A stretch of 64,000 nucleotides of DNA from Tolumonas lignilytica. GTDB lineage: Bacteria > Pseudomonadota > Gammaproteobacteria > Enterobacterales > Aeromonadaceae. The stretch spans positions 1,364,001-1,428,000 of the forward strand of contig NZ_AZUK01000001.1 of assembly GCF_000527035.1 (NCBI RefSeq), in the 5' to 3' direction. Below the pieces are notes generated by a model, which was given only the letters and a program-made list of their open reading frames with translations, searched no databases and was not told the origin of the DNA. Below are positions 19,107-29,258 of this stretch, one piece after another (positions within the stretch are counted from its first letter, which is position 1; each line of letters starts with the position of its first letter). Both the position numbers and the translations under genes were made by a program.

Positions 19107-19436
19107 ATGCAAAACAACGAAATGAATAACATTCTGGAATTCGTGCGCGTGGCCCGTCTGAAAAACAAACTGACCCGTGAAATCGAAGACAACGCCCGCA
19201 AAATCCGTGATAACCAGAAACGCGTGGCTCTGCTGGCCAACCTGACTGAATACCTGAAACCAGGTATGAGCTACGAAGACATTCTGGAAATCATTCACAA
19301 CATGAAAGGCGATTACGAAGATCGCGTGGATGATTTAACCATTTTGGGTGCAGAGCTGTCTAAACAGCGTCGTGAAGCCAGCAAACAACTGCGTAACTTC
19401 CCTCGCACCTTCCGTAAAGACGGTACCCCAGAATAA
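19107..19436 (+). CDS. Small charged helical protein, conserved-looking, function unknown
   Basis: This 109-residue soluble protein is strongly helical: [23 protein letters not shown] is followed by a heptad-like charged region, then [29 protein letters not shown] (in part) and an Arg/Lys-rich tail ending FRKDGTPE. No domain is recognised. Codon use is strongly biased (CTG, CGT, AAC, GAA), which suggests high expression. The ATG at 19107 has GGTGG eight bases upstream; an ATG at 19092 is also in frame. It stands alone between rep and the convergent pmbA. Confidence 0.65.
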   Translation: MQNNEMNNILEFVRVARLKNKLTREIEDNARKIRDNQKRVALLANLTEYLKPGMSYEDILEIIHNMKGDYEDRVDDLTILGAELSKQRREASKQLRNFPRTFRKDGTPE

Positions 19437-19444
19437 TGGGGCAG

Positions 19445-19468
19445 ACAGACGGCATCACTGCCGTCTGT
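19445..19468. terminator. Hairpin between convergent genes, possible bidirectional terminator
   Basis: A perfect 10-bp stem ACAGACGGCA/TGCCGTCTGT with a TCAC loop lies between the stops of the 109-residue gene and pmbA. Neither side has a real T-tract, so the termination role is uncertain. Confidence 0.55.
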
Positions 19469-19477
19469 TACATGCTA

Positions 19478-20821
19478 TCAATTCCCAGCGATTTTCATTC
19501 GTTCAATCAAGACTGAGCCACTTTGCAGACTGCAACGCGGATCGATATCACTGCCAACTGCCACGATCTGACGGAACATCTCCTTGAGATTCCCGGCAAT
19601 GGTGATCTCTTCAACCGGATAGACAATTTGTCCGTTCTCAACCCAGTACCCTGTGGCACCGCGAGAGTAATCACCGGTAACAATATTGACCCCCTGGCCC
19701 ATCAGTTCACTGACGACCAAACCGGTTCCCATCTGCTTGATGAGTTCATCCAGTGTTTGCCCCTGACCATTCACACGCCAGTTATGAATGCCGCCAGCAT
19801 GACCTGTCGATTGCATGCCGAGCTTACGGGCAGAATACGCCGTCAGCAGATAGGTTTGTAAAATCCCGTTCTCAATGATCGCGCGATCCTGGGTATGTAC
19901 CCCTTCCCCATCAAATGGCGAGCTGGCCAGCCCTTTGGTCAGATGCGGGTATTCGTTAATTTGCATCCATTCTGGAAACACCATCTGACCCAGACTGTCC
20001 AGCAGGAAGGAGGACTTGCGATACAGATTGCCTCCGCTGATTGCAGAAACCAGATGCCCAAACAGGCTGTTGGCCGCTTCCGGCAAGAACAGCACCGGAA
20101 CTTCGGTCGTCGCAATTTTACGGCCACCCAGATGTGAGACGGTCCGCTTCACAGCATCTTCAGCAATCGATTCCGGTGTCCACAGATCGCTCAATTCCCG
20201 GGCGGTACTGTAGCTGTAATCGCGCTGCATATCGCCGTCTTGCTCGCCGATCAGTACACAGCTCAACGAATGGCGACTGGCCGCATAGCCTTTCACAAAA
20301 CCATGAGTATTCCCGTATACCTTAATGCCGTGGTGACTGGAAAAACTGCCACTGTCTGATTGCTTGATACGCTTGTCCAAAGACAATGCATGCTGTTCAC
20401 AGCGACGAGCCAGTTCAATACCATATTGCGGATCCAGTGCAACCGGATATAACAGCGCCAGATCCGGTGCATCCCAGGCCATCAGTTCCCGGTCAGCCAG
20501 TCCAGCGCACACATCAACAGCGGTATAACGTGAAATTTCCAGTGCCGCCTCGATACAGCGGCGGATCGCACCAACGCTTAAATCTGCAGTAGAGGATGAA
20601 CCTTTCCGGCCATCGCGATAAACCGCAATGCCCAGAGCACCGTCTTTATTAAATTCAATATTTTCAACTTCACCACCACGGGTATTGACCGAGATCCCCG
20701 TCTGTTTGCTGATCGAGATCTCTGCACTGTCCGCACCCAGCTCCTGTGCGATTTGCAGTGCATCTGCGACCACACGTTCGAGTTTATGTTGTTCCTGCAA
20801 AACCTGTTCTTGAGAGTTCAT
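19478..20821 (-). CDS. pmbA: Metalloprotease partner PmbA (TldE)
   Basis: A 447-residue TldE subunit containing [20 protein letters not shown] near the N-terminus and the C-terminal [20 protein letters not shown] core. TldE lacks the metal site and forms a heterodimer with TldD that degrades unfolded peptides; in E. coli the pair processes microcin B17 and CcdA. TldD lies about 3 kb away here in the same orientation, but separated by two other genes. Confidence 0.93.
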   Translation of the reverse strand: MNSQEQVLQEQHKLERVVADALQIAQELGADSAEISISKQTGISVNTRGGEVENIEFNKDGALGIAVYRDGRKGSSSTADLSVGAIRRCIEAALEISRYTAVDVCAGLADRELMAWDAPDLALLYPVALDPQYGIELARRCEQHALSLDKRIKQSDSGSFSSHHGIKVYGNTHGFVKGYAASRHSLSCVLIGEQDGDMQRDYSYSTARELSDLWTPESIAEDAVKRTVSHLGGRKIATTEVPVLFLPEAANSLFGHLVSAISGGNLYRKSSFLLDSLGQMVFPEWMQINEYPHLTKGLASSPFDGEGVHTQDRAIIENGILQTYLLTAYSARKLGMQSTGHAGGIHNWRVNGQGQTLDELIKQMGTGLVVSELMGQGVNIVTGDYSRGATGYWVENGQIVYPVEEITIAGNLKEMFRQIVAVGSDIDPRCSLQSGSVLIERMKIAGN

Positions 20822-20906
20822 GTCGACTAATCCGCTCGCATTTTTTCACAGGCTATCACAGATACCTGTTACCATATAAGAGAGGAATAAAGAGAAGAGT
20901 GACACC

Positions 20907-21431
20907 ATGAATCATCAAAAACAAACCCAGGACGATTGGGATGACGATTACGTCAGTAAAAGCGAGCTGAAACGAGAGGCCACCGCGCTGCAAAAACTGG
21001 GCGAAGAGCTGGTCAACCTCAAGCCTGCTGAACTGGAACGCGTGCCACTGGACGAAGATCTCACCGATGCCATCGCCACCGGACATAAGCTGAAAGGCAA
21101 ACATGAGGCATTTCGCCGTCATCTGCAATATATAGGCAAGCTGATGCGGAACCGGGATATCGAGGAAATCAAAGAAGTCCTGGATCAGATCCGCAGCCGC
21201 AACAACAGCACCAATACCCGGTTACACAAACTGGAAAAATGGCGTGATCGGTTGTTGAGCGAAGGCGATGACGCCATCAATGCGGTACTAGCAGAATGCC
21301 ACACGCTGGAACGGCAGAAGCTGCGTCAATTAGTCAGCCGGGTCAAAAAAGAACACGATGCGAATCAGCCCCCCGCTGCATTCCGTGAACTGTTCAAATA
21401 TCTGCGTGAACATTTCGAAGAGATGTTATAA
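20907..21431 (+). CDS. darP: Ribosome-associated protein DarP (YjgA), 50S biogenesis factor
   Basis: A 174-residue helical, highly charged protein with DDYVSKSELKREATALQ, RVPLDEDLTDAI and the C-terminal FRELFKYLREHFEE, all characteristic of YjgA/DarP, which binds late 50S assembly intermediates. The divergent pmbA neighbour is the usual arrangement in gammaproteobacteria. AGAG precedes the ATG. Confidence 0.93.
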   Translation: MNHQKQTQDDWDDDYVSKSELKREATALQKLGEELVNLKPAELERVPLDEDLTDAIATGHKLKGKHEAFRRHLQYIGKLMRNRDIEEIKEVLDQIRSRNNSTNTRLHKLEKWRDRLLSEGDDAINAVLAECHTLERQKLRQLVSRVKKEHDANQPPAAFRELFKYLREHFEEML

Positions 21432-21447
21432 CAACCCCCTCAAATAC

Positions 21448-21473
21448 AACGGTGTGGTCACCAGCACACCGTT
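21448..21473. terminator. Hairpin between convergent darP and chemoreceptor genes
   Basis: AACGGTGTG (21448-21456) pairs perfectly with CACACCGTT (21465-21473) around an eight-base loop. No T-tract follows on either strand; a transcription-ending role is inferred from position. Confidence 0.5.
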
Positions 21474-21484
21474 GCCATAGTTAA

Positions 21485-23035
21485 TTACTCATCGAAGGTA
21501 AGACAGACAGCATTCAGACTGTCGGCTCGCTGCTTCACTCTTTCACTGTTGGCATTAATATTAAGCAATTGTTCAACATTGGAATGACCGAGAATCGTCA
21601 GTTGATTAAGGTTACGGGCGACGTCAGCAAGTGCGACACCTTGCTCTTGCGCTGCCGCCGAAATCTGAGTGGACAAATCGGAAACGGTATTCAGTACAAC
21701 AATTACCTTATCCATACTCGCCGCGCTGGCATCCGTTTGTTTCACGCAATCCCGTGTTTGCTGCAGATTGTCATTCATGGTTTTTTCCCACGAGGTGAGA
21801 ATCTGCTGAATATGCGTAATACTGGCCTGGATCTGTTCGGTCGCTTTATGTGTCCGGGTAGAGAGTGCCCGGACTTCATCGGCAACCACGGCAAATCCAC
21901 GTCCCTGTTCACCGGCCCGTGCCGCTTCAATGGCCGCATTCAGCGCCAACAGATTAGTCTGGTCGGCAATGCCCTGAATTTCGTTCATCACGCCCCCGAT
22001 CAACGCGGCTTCATCAACCATTTTACTGGCCGCCGACGAGGCAATTTCCGCCTGTGTTGCCAGTTGCGTGATCTGCTCTTTGGCACGAAACAGATTCTGC
22101 TCCGCCTCATTGCAATGCAATGAGGCACTTTGAACATTGTTGTTTGTATTATCTGTGGATTGTGCAATTTCGGCCGCAGCCTGATTAATTTCCGTTACAG
22201 CCGCGGCGATCTGCTGCAATTCCGCATCTTGCCGATCCACATCTTTTCTAACCTGTTCTATCGAGGCAAATAGACGACCAGCGGCTCGCTGTAATCCGGC
22301 TCCCGAATCCGCAACCCGCCCAAGAACCGTCCGCAATCGTGCCTGACCTAACTTGACATGGAAATCGGCAATACTAGAGAGTGAATGGCCAGAATAAATG
22401 TAACGTGTGATGCTGTCATAATCATTGGCCAAAGACGCTAGATAATGCGGAATCGCTACCAGTTGCGGGTAAAAAATGCCAAAGAGAACCATCTGGACCA
22501 GCAAAAGCACAACAGCCACACTCCAGCCCAGCCATATGACACTGCCAATCAGTGACAGCAGTGCAACCAAGCCGCCAATCCAGCGTTGATGATAACGATA
22601 CTGAATAGTGACCGGTTTTCCAGAGGCATCCTTTTGTTTCAGTAGCCCGTAGATCCGCTTTGCACGTTCGACATACTGGATTTCGGGTTTACTGCGCACG
22701 GATTGGAAACCGCTGATTTTGCCCTGTTCATAAATTGGGGTGACATAAGCATCAACCCAATAGAAACGGCCATCCTTGGTTTTATTTTTAACCATTCCCC
22801 GCCAGGCCTGTCCGGCTTTCAAATGTTGCCATAGATCATGGAATGCCGATTTAGGCATGTCAGGATGACGGATCATATTGTGCGGATGACCGATCAGTTC
22901 TTCTTTGCTATAACCGGATATGTCACAGAAAGCCGTGTTGGCGTAGGTTATGTAGCTGTTAAGATCTGTGGTAGAGACTAATTGCTGCCCGTCAGAAAAA
23001 AAGACTTCCTGATCAGAATTGATATTCAGATTCAT
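21485..23035 (-). CDS. PAS-domain methyl-accepting chemotaxis protein (Aer-like)
   Basis: A 516-residue chemoreceptor. Residues about 20-125 form a PAS domain of the Aer type ([20 protein letters not shown], then [13 protein letters not shown] and [17 protein letters not shown]), which in Aer binds FAD and senses redox state. Two adjacent membrane helices follow (about 160-200), then a HAMP-like stretch and the cytoplasmic signalling hairpin with [15 protein letters not shown]. No C-terminal CheR-tethering pentapeptide is seen. It is a stand-alone gene. Confidence 0.88.
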   Translation of the reverse strand: MNLNINSDQEVFFSDGQQLVSTTDLNSYITYANTAFCDISGYSKEELIGHPHNMIRHPDMPKSAFHDLWQHLKAGQAWRGMVKNKTKDGRFYWVDAYVTPIYEQGKISGFQSVRSKPEIQYVERAKRIYGLLKQKDASGKPVTIQYRYHQRWIGGLVALLSLIGSVIWLGWSVAVVLLLVQMVLFGIFYPQLVAIPHYLASLANDYDSITRYIYSGHSLSSIADFHVKLGQARLRTVLGRVADSGAGLQRAAGRLFASIEQVRKDVDRQDAELQQIAAAVTEINQAAAEIAQSTDNTNNNVQSASLHCNEAEQNLFRAKEQITQLATQAEIASSAASKMVDEAALIGGVMNEIQGIADQTNLLALNAAIEAARAGEQGRGFAVVADEVRALSTRTHKATEQIQASITHIQQILTSWEKTMNDNLQQTRDCVKQTDASAASMDKVIVVLNTVSDLSTQISAAAQEQGVALADVARNLNQLTILGHSNVEQLLNINANSERVKQRADSLNAVCLTFDE

Positions 23036-23132
23036 TGTTATCCCCCATGCTGCTATCTAAACAAATAGCCGATCCCGGGGAATTGTCAAAAAGCTGTATC
23101 GAAAATAAATGCTTATTTGTTACGGGTCACAT

Positions 23133-23157
23133 AAAGGAAGGCATTTCGCCTTCCCTT
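23133..23157 (-). terminator. Terminator at the end of the mreB-tldD gene series
   Basis: On the minus strand GGAAGGC-GAAAT-GCCTTCC is followed by TTTAT, 12 bases after the tldD stop. The stem is 7 bp and the T run short, so it is probably functional but not strong. Confidence 0.65.
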
Positions 23158-23168
23158 AAGATTAAAAG

Positions 23169-24614
23169 TTACTGTGTACCACCGACCGTCATCTCATCCA
23201 GTTTCAGTGTCGGTTGCCCCACACCAACGGGTACACTCTGACCATCTTTGCCACAGACCCCCACACCCCGATCGAGCGCCAGATCGTTACCGACCATCGA
23301 GACCTGCTGCATGGCTTCCGGACCATTACCAATCAGTGTTGCCCCTTTGATCGGTGCGGTGATCTTGCCATCTTCAATCAGGTAGGCTTCTGATGCGGAA
23401 AACACAAATTTACCGGAAGTAATATCCACCTGACCGCCACCAAAATTGGGGGCATAAATACCTTTCTTCACCGAAGCAATGATCTCTTGCGGATCATACT
23501 CTCCGGGTAACATGTAGGTGTTGGTCATCCGCGGCATCGGTAGGGCCGCATAGGATTCGCGGCGACCATTACCGGTCGAAGCGCCTCCCATCAGACGAGC
23601 GTTGAGTTTGTCCTGCATGTAGCCTTTCAGAATGCCGTTTTCAATCAGCACGGTATGCTGGGTTGGCGTGCCTTCATCATCCACCGTCAATGAACCCCGG
23701 CGTCCGGCCAGAGTTCCATCGTCGACAATCGTACAATGCTTGGAGGCAACCTGTTGCCCCAGTTTGCCACTGAATGCGGAAGATCCTTTGCGGTTGAAAT
23801 CACCTTCGAGCCCGTGCCCTACGGCCTCATGCAGCAGGACTCCCGGCCAGCCAGCACCGAGAACTACCGGCATCATGCCAGCGGGTGCATCGATCGCATC
23901 CAGATTCACCAGCGCCTGACGAACCGCTTCACGCGCATAGCCGTGCGCCCGGCTTTCACCGTGTTCAACTTCGAAGAAATAATCATAACCACAACGGCCA
24001 CCACCGCCAGAGCTGCCTCGCTCCCGACGACCATTACGCTCTGCCAACACCGTGATGCTGAGACGCACCAATGGGCGAATATCGGCCACTAATGTACCGT
24101 CGGTCGCCGCAACCAGGATCTCTTCATAGACACCACTTAGCGATGCCATCACCTGCGTTACACAGTTATCCAATGAACGGGCAAATTGGTCCAGTTCTTC
24201 AAGCAACGCAATTTTTTGCGGTTGTGCAAGCCCCGGCAACGGATCCAGAGCCAGATAACGCGCCTGCGGTTGCGTAGGCTGCCAGATTTTTATCTGGCTA
24301 TTACCGCCACTGGCTGCCACACCTCGGGCTGCAATTACCGCCTGCTGTAATGCATTGAGACTCAGTTCGTCGGAATAGGCAAATCCGGTTTTTTCACCGC
24401 TGATCGCCCGCACCCCCACACCCTGTTCGATGTTGTAACTGCCATCTTTAACGATGCCATCCTCCAGGATCCAGGATTCATGCACCCCACTCTGGAAATA
24501 AAAATCGCCAAATTCAATCTGATGACTCATCAACTGGCGCAATTGCTGCGCCAGAATATCCTGATCCAGACCATTTGCGGCCAACAGCCGTTCACTGACT
24601 TGTGGTAACAACAT
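23169..24614 (-). CDS. tldD: Zinc metalloprotease TldD
   Basis: A 481-residue catalytic subunit of the TldD/TldE protease. The metal site [11 protein letters not shown] and the following RKGSSAFSG are clearly visible, and the glycine-rich segment [15 protein letters not shown] is typical. The ATG at 24614 is preferred over the TTG at 24617. It begins four bases after the amidase gene and ends the long leftward series that starts at mreB. Confidence 0.95.
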   Translation of the reverse strand: MLLPQVSERLLAANGLDQDILAQQLRQLMSHQIEFGDFYFQSGVHESWILEDGIVKDGSYNIEQGVGVRAISGEKTGFAYSDELSLNALQQAVIAARGVAASGGNSQIKIWQPTQPQARYLALDPLPGLAQPQKIALLEELDQFARSLDNCVTQVMASLSGVYEEILVAATDGTLVADIRPLVRLSITVLAERNGRRERGSSGGGGRCGYDYFFEVEHGESRAHGYAREAVRQALVNLDAIDAPAGMMPVVLGAGWPGVLLHEAVGHGLEGDFNRKGSSAFSGKLGQQVASKHCTIVDDGTLAGRRGSLTVDDEGTPTQHTVLIENGILKGYMQDKLNARLMGGASTGNGRRESYAALPMPRMTNTYMLPGEYDPQEIIASVKKGIYAPNFGGGQVDITSGKFVFSASEAYLIEDGKITAPIKGATLIGNGPEAMQQVSMVGNDLALDRGVGVCGKDGQSVPVGVGQPTLKLDEMTVGGTQ

Positions 24615-24618
24615 CAAA

Positions 24619-25440
24619 TTACTCTCTCCAGGCCGGGCTCAGTCTGGCATGCAGCTGTACCGGCATTGTTTTGCGGATATGTTCAGTTTTTTGCGGATCA
24701 AACGTCGCCACGATCAGGCCCGGCTGAGATCCCTGTTGTGCCAAGATGTCTCCCCAAGGATCAATGATCACGGAGTGCCCCCAGGTTTCACGGTTACCGG
24801 CATGCGTACCACATTGGTTCGCGGCGATAACGTAACATTGATTCTCTATCGCTCTGGCCTGTAAGAGAGGTAACCAGTGCGCCTGCCCGGTGACTTTTGT
24901 AAACGCCGCCGGAACCAGTAAGACATCCGCACCATGCTGACGTAATAAGTGATACAGCTCCGGAAAACGGACGTCATAGCAGATACTGAGTCCCAGACCG
25001 CCAAACGGGGATGGCACCACCGTTATATCGTCACCAGCCACAAACGTATCGGATTCCCGGTAACGGCCACGGGCATCCGCCACATCCACATCAAATAAAT
25101 GCAGTTTATGATAGAAACCGGTTAATTCGCCCTGCGGGTTGAAAACCAGTGAGGTGGTGTGGGAGCGATTTTGCTGGGATACCCAGGTTGGTAACGAACC
25201 GGCCACCAGCCAGATACCAAATTCTTTCGCCCATTCACTCAGTTGCCGCTGAACAGGACCGGAGCCCAGTGGTTCAGATAATGCCTGATAGTCTGTAATG
25301 CCGCCCATGCAGGCAAAGTTTTCCGGCAATAGCACCAGACAAGGCCGCTCCACCGGCAAGCGCTGCAACAGCGCCTGTATCTGAGCCCGATTTTGCAACC
25401 AATCGGTCTGGGCATTCATTTGCAGAGCAACCAACTGCAT
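24619..25440 (-). CDS. Nitrilase-family amidohydrolase (deaminated glutathione amidase type)
   Basis: This 273-residue enzyme shows the nitrilase Glu-Lys-Cys triad: Glu in LVLLPENF, Lys in [10 protein letters not shown] and Cys in [12 protein letters not shown]. The sequence [20 protein letters not shown] is typical of the Nit1/NitA branch, which hydrolyses deaminated glutathione, a side product of transaminases. The position between yhdP and tldD is conserved in several gammaproteobacteria. Its ATG overlaps the yhdP stop (TAATG). Confidence 0.85.
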   Translation of the reverse strand: MQLVALQMNAQTDWLQNRAQIQALLQRLPVERPCLVLLPENFACMGGITDYQALSEPLGSGPVQRQLSEWAKEFGIWLVAGSLPTWVSQQNRSHTTSLVFNPQGELTGFYHKLHLFDVDVADARGRYRESDTFVAGDDITVVPSPFGGLGLSICYDVRFPELYHLLRQHGADVLLVPAAFTKVTGQAHWLPLLQARAIENQCYVIAANQCGTHAGNRETWGHSVIIDPWGDILAQQGSQPGLIVATFDPQKTEHIRKTMPVQLHARLSPAWRE

Positions 25441-28400
25441 TATTTGCTCTCCTCTTTCTTCGGCGCGGGCAGTTTGACTTTCGCCTGTCTGCGACTTAAT
25501 TCTGTGATAGTCGGTTTGGCAATATCACCTTTCACGGAATAACTAACCTGCGTGATCACATCAAAGACCGGTTGCAGAATGGTCGTTGCCGCCAGCACCG
25601 CCAGTCCCGTGACCGGAGTAAGCGCAAACGCCGTAGCCACCCCAAATCCGCCGGTTAAGGTCGGAGAGAAGGTCACCTGATAATCGATTTGTTTCTGGCC
25701 CAAATCGACCATACCATGCCCTTGCAGTTCACCGGAATTACTTTCCAGTCTTAAATCATCATTACGCAGCACACCGCGATCCAGTTTGCCGCTGAAACTG
25801 ATTTTTTTGAAATAGAGACCAGAACCAAAAATATCCCGGAAATCGAGACTGATCCGCCGCACGATGGCATCTAACGAGAACAGGGATAGCAGCCGGTTAC
25901 CATTGGTATTTTTGACCTCCCGCAGGATCCCTTCACCGGTTTCCATTTTGAGTTGACCATCCAAGGTGGCCAGCTTGGGTTGTACCAAGGCACCGGGCCA
26001 GGATAGATCCAAGTCCAGCTGACTCTTGGTACCGGTCAATCCGGGGTCGAATCCAAAATGGCTGAGAAACAGTTCGGTGTTGCTACTGGTAAATTTGCCC
26101 TGCAGGGTACTGATCGGCTGATAATCCTTGATCTTCCAACTGGCTTGCCCGTCAAACTGCGAATTGGCCACCTGCCAGTGCAGATCCTGGATTTCCCCAC
26201 CCTGCTTCACCGGTACGAGATGTCCGCGGAATTGTCCTAACGTGTTGCCACCGTATCGACAATCCTGACAACTGAACCACAAATCGGGCCAATGTGACAA
26301 CCAGGCCTGCTGTGCGGCCAGATTCATGGGTTCCGCCGGTTTTTCATCGCCATTATCCGCCCAATACAACCGGGCCATATCAATGTGGATCGGTTGATCT
26401 TTCTTGGCCGGCAAATGGATCATGCCCTGCGCTTTGCTGCTTTCCAGCCAGATTTTACTCCCTTCACGTTCGGGGCTCATATTCAGCCGGACATCACGCC
26501 ACAACTGATCGGCCACATGCAGTTTATCCACCCGAACATCAATGGCACCGGCACTGGGAAAGAGTTGATTGACTGTTTGCAGACCCGTCGTCGGCCAGCG
26601 TTGCCACCAATCCAGCCAGGCGGAAACATCGGCCTCACTTAGAATGGTACTGACCGAGAAAGGCAGTCGGGGACCTGTACTGCGTTCGATGATCTGATTG
26701 TCCAGCCAGAAACGGTGGAACTGATTTTGCTCCGGTGACCAGTCGGCCTGCAATTGCCACTCATGATTCAGCGAACCGTTGATCACGCTGCTTTGCTGAT
26801 TCCCCTTGATCTTCAACTGCAGTGGCCAGCTTCGTCCAGCCGGTTTGTTATAAGGAGACGGCAAATCAAACGCCAAGGCCGTTAACGGGCTGTTAAGCTC
26901 TGCGTCATAGTAGTAGTGGCCACCTTTATAGAGGTGCAAATCCAGCGCACCTTGCCAGTTTGCCTGCCCTTGCAACGATTGATGCGCCAGTTGCGGTAAG
27001 ACGTGGTCACGTTTGCTATCCCACTCCCCTTGCAGGCCCAGCTTCACCTGGTATTCGTTGGCTAACTGCTCACCGGCATACTTGATAGAGATCGGTTGTC
27101 CCCACAGGGAAGCTGTCAGCGGCTCCATCGAGGTTTTATTGTCATCAAACTTCAATTCACCCTGCAGTTGCTCCAAAGACAACGCCATGCTGGGTATATA
27201 TAAACTATTGCCAGCCAGTTTGACGTGTCCATTGACCTTTACATCGGCCCCGTCCAACGGGATCTCCAGCTTCAATTGACCCGTCAGTGGTTTTTTAATC
27301 TGTACCGCCTGCAACGCACTGCCCACCGAGGCTTGCAGTGGCGAGTTATAGAGATAGCTGCTGACGGCTTCGCCGGTACCGGCTATATCGGCATCGATGT
27401 ACAACCGGGCACCAGGAGCCAGTTTAGGGAACCAGGCATGCAGGCGAGGTGTCTCGGCATCCCCGAGTAGGGCATGATCACCCTGCATATCCAGACGGTC
27501 GTTTTCAAACAGCAGGTTCAGTGACATCTCCCGTAAGGGTTGCCAGCCCTCACCAAACTGGAAGGTGGCATCCCGCAAAGGCACCCAAGCCTGAAAAATG
27601 CCATTTTTATCCTTGAAGGGAAAATCCTGCAGCGCACCATGCCATAAAATCCGGGCATTATCCGCATGGCCTCCCTGCAGCGCAGTGGTCAGGTAGTCGA
27701 TAACTGGTTCACCCATGGCACCATGCGGAAAATAATAATGCGCCTTGCTGGCATCATGTAAGTCAACCTGGCTGTCCAATGCCAGAAACAAAGGTTGTGC
27801 ATTATTCTGACGCAACGTGAACTGGGTCGCGGTTGCCAGCGCATCGGTATTGAATTGAACCTGTTCCGCGCTGAGTGCCCAGCCATCCTGCTGTTTTTGC
27901 CAATTCAGATCGGCCTGAAATGTAGAAACTGGCCAGGGCTTTTCAAAATAAGGCTGCAAATCCCACATCTGGGGTGAACGTTGATTGATTTTTAACGCGA
28001 CACCTTGTGGCGAAATATGGAAACGTGCATCCATGTCATGCAGGCCCGGGATCATACGCCAATGCTGCCATTGCAACTGTTGTAAATGCCCGCTGAATAA
28101 CCAGGTATCTTGCGTTTCGTCCCGTGAAAACTGCAATTCACTGAGTGTGCCCTGAGGCATCATCGTACGCAGGGCTTCCGAGGATGCCGATTCCGGCGGC
28201 AGGAACAAGCCAACCAACGGCGTCAGTTCCCCCAACAACAGCGGATCCATCTGGCCAGCGTATTGTTCACCCAGCTTGCTCAGCGACAATTGCCACGCCC
28301 GCCACGGCTGACGCTCACTGTGTAATTGCAAGCCCTGACTGTATAACTGCCAGTCATCGTGTTGGCGTTGCCAGACAATATTGCCGCCCTGCAGCTCCAG

Positions 28401-29255
28401 ACTGTGTTGCTGTTCTGCCTGCTGCCAGCCCAGTCGGTTTAAACCCAGCTGCAACAAGGCGTTCTGCCATTGCCCCGGTTGTCGCTCCAGCCACAACTGG
28501 AACGAGAGGGCACCGCGAATGGATTGCACATTCGTGGCCAGCGGCGTAGGCAATAAGGCACCAAACTGATTGCTGACATGAGATTCTGTCGCCAGATAAA
28601 TATGTCCCTGCAGGGCATCTAGTCGGGCGGCACCTTGTAACTCAGCCTGTAATGATAAGGGAATGAGAAGTGCTTGCTCTGCAACCGCAAAACGAGAATA
28701 GAGCCGATGCTGATCGTTTCGATTATCAACATAGAGCTGCTCAATCTGAAATTCCGCCAATGATTGATGCTGACGTAAAATACGAATGTCACTGCCAGTA
28801 ATATTGGCCTGACTGATCTGCTCCATCAGCAAGGGTAAGACATTATTCCAATCAATGCTGGTCGTTGTGCTTGCTGGCGCTGACGGTAACGAGAGGGTCA
28901 GCTGCAGTTGATCAGCCTGCAAGGTTGCCAGGCAACCATGCGTTTTCCAAAATTGCAGAAATGGGTTGCAGTGCAGCCGAAGCTGTTTGGCTGAGAATGA
29001 AAAAGGGGTGCTCCCTTGTTGCTGTATCGCAACATCATTCAGTTTTAAATCCAGACCATAGTTTTGCCAACGCAGATCGCTCTGACCCACCGTCGCTTGC
29101 GTGAGCGGTTCGGGTAACAGCTGTTTGATCAGCCAGTCACTGTGGCGCTGTAAATCAGGCACCCCAAAGCGCAATGCCGTGACCAATACCGCCAATAGCA
29201 TCAATACAGCAGATAGAAAAATGACGCTACCACGCGCTACGCCACGCCAACTCAT
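25440..29255 (-). CDS. yhdP: AsmA-like bridge protein YhdP
   Basis: A protein of about 1271 residues with one N-terminal membrane helix (GSVIFLSAVLMLLAVLVTAL) and a very long periplasmic region of beta-strand repeats ending in the AsmA-like C-terminal domain (GLTGTKSQLDLDLSWPG and FSPTLTGGFGVATAFALTPVTGL). YhdP, with TamB and YdbH, forms hydrophobic grooves that carry phospholipids to the outer membrane. GTG 29258 and ATG 29255 directly follow the rng stop; the ATG is chosen. Confidence 0.93.
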   Translation of the reverse strand: MSWRGVARGSVIFLSAVLMLLAVLVTALRFGVPDLQRHSDWLIKQLLPEPLTQATVGQSDLRWQNYGLDLKLNDVAIQQQGSTPFSFSAKQLRLHCNPFLQFWKTHGCLATLQADQLQLTLSLPSAPASTTTSIDWNNVLPLLMEQISQANITGSDIRILRQHQSLAEFQIEQLYVDNRNDQHRLYSRFAVAEQALLIPLSLQAELQGAARLDALQGHIYLATESHVSNQFGALLPTPLATNVQSIRGALSFQLWLERQPGQWQNALLQLGLNRLGWQQAEQQHSLELQGGNIVWQRQHDDWQLYSQGLQLHSERQPWRAWQLSLSKLGEQYAGQMDPLLLGELTPLVGLFLPPESASSEALRTMMPQGTLSELQFSRDETQDTWLFSGHLQQLQWQHWRMIPGLHDMDARFHISPQGVALKINQRSPQMWDLQPYFEKPWPVSTFQADLNWQKQQDGWALSAEQVQFNTDALATATQFTLRQNNAQPLFLALDSQVDLHDASKAHYYFPHGAMGEPVIDYLTTALQGGHADNARILWHGALQDFPFKDKNGIFQAWVPLRDATFQFGEGWQPLREMSLNLLFENDRLDMQGDHALLGDAETPRLHAWFPKLAPGARLYIDADIAGTGEAVSSYLYNSPLQASVGSALQAVQIKKPLTGQLKLEIPLDGADVKVNGHVKLAGNSLYIPSMALSLEQLQGELKFDDNKTSMEPLTASLWGQPISIKYAGEQLANEYQVKLGLQGEWDSKRDHVLPQLAHQSLQGQANWQGALDLHLYKGGHYYYDAELNSPLTALAFDLPSPYNKPAGRSWPLQLKIKGNQQSSVINGSLNHEWQLQADWSPEQNQFHRFWLDNQIIERSTGPRLPFSVSTILSEADVSAWLDWWQRWPTTGLQTVNQLFPSAGAIDVRVDKLHVADQLWRDVRLNMSPEREGSKIWLESSKAQGMIHLPAKKDQPIHIDMARLYWADNGDEKPAEPMNLAAQQAWLSHWPDLWFSCQDCRYGGNTLGQFRGHLVPVKQGGEIQDLHWQVANSQFDGQASWKIKDYQPISTLQGKFTSSNTELFLSHFGFDPGLTGTKSQLDLDLSWPGALVQPKLATLDGQLKMETGEGILREVKNTNGNRLLSLFSLDAIVRRISLDFRDIFGSGLYFKKISFSGKLDRGVLRNDDLRLESNSGELQGHGMVDLGQKQIDYQVTFSPTLTGGFGVATAFALTPVTGLAVLAATTILQPVFDVITQVSYSVKGDIAKPTITELSRRQAKVKLPAPKKEESK

Positions 29256-29258
29256 CAC

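Noticed and set aside
19478-24614. TldD/PmbA as members of the lasso cluster because they process peptides
   Set aside because: They are housekeeping genes in conserved neighbourhoods 30 kb from the cluster, which has its own B2 protease.
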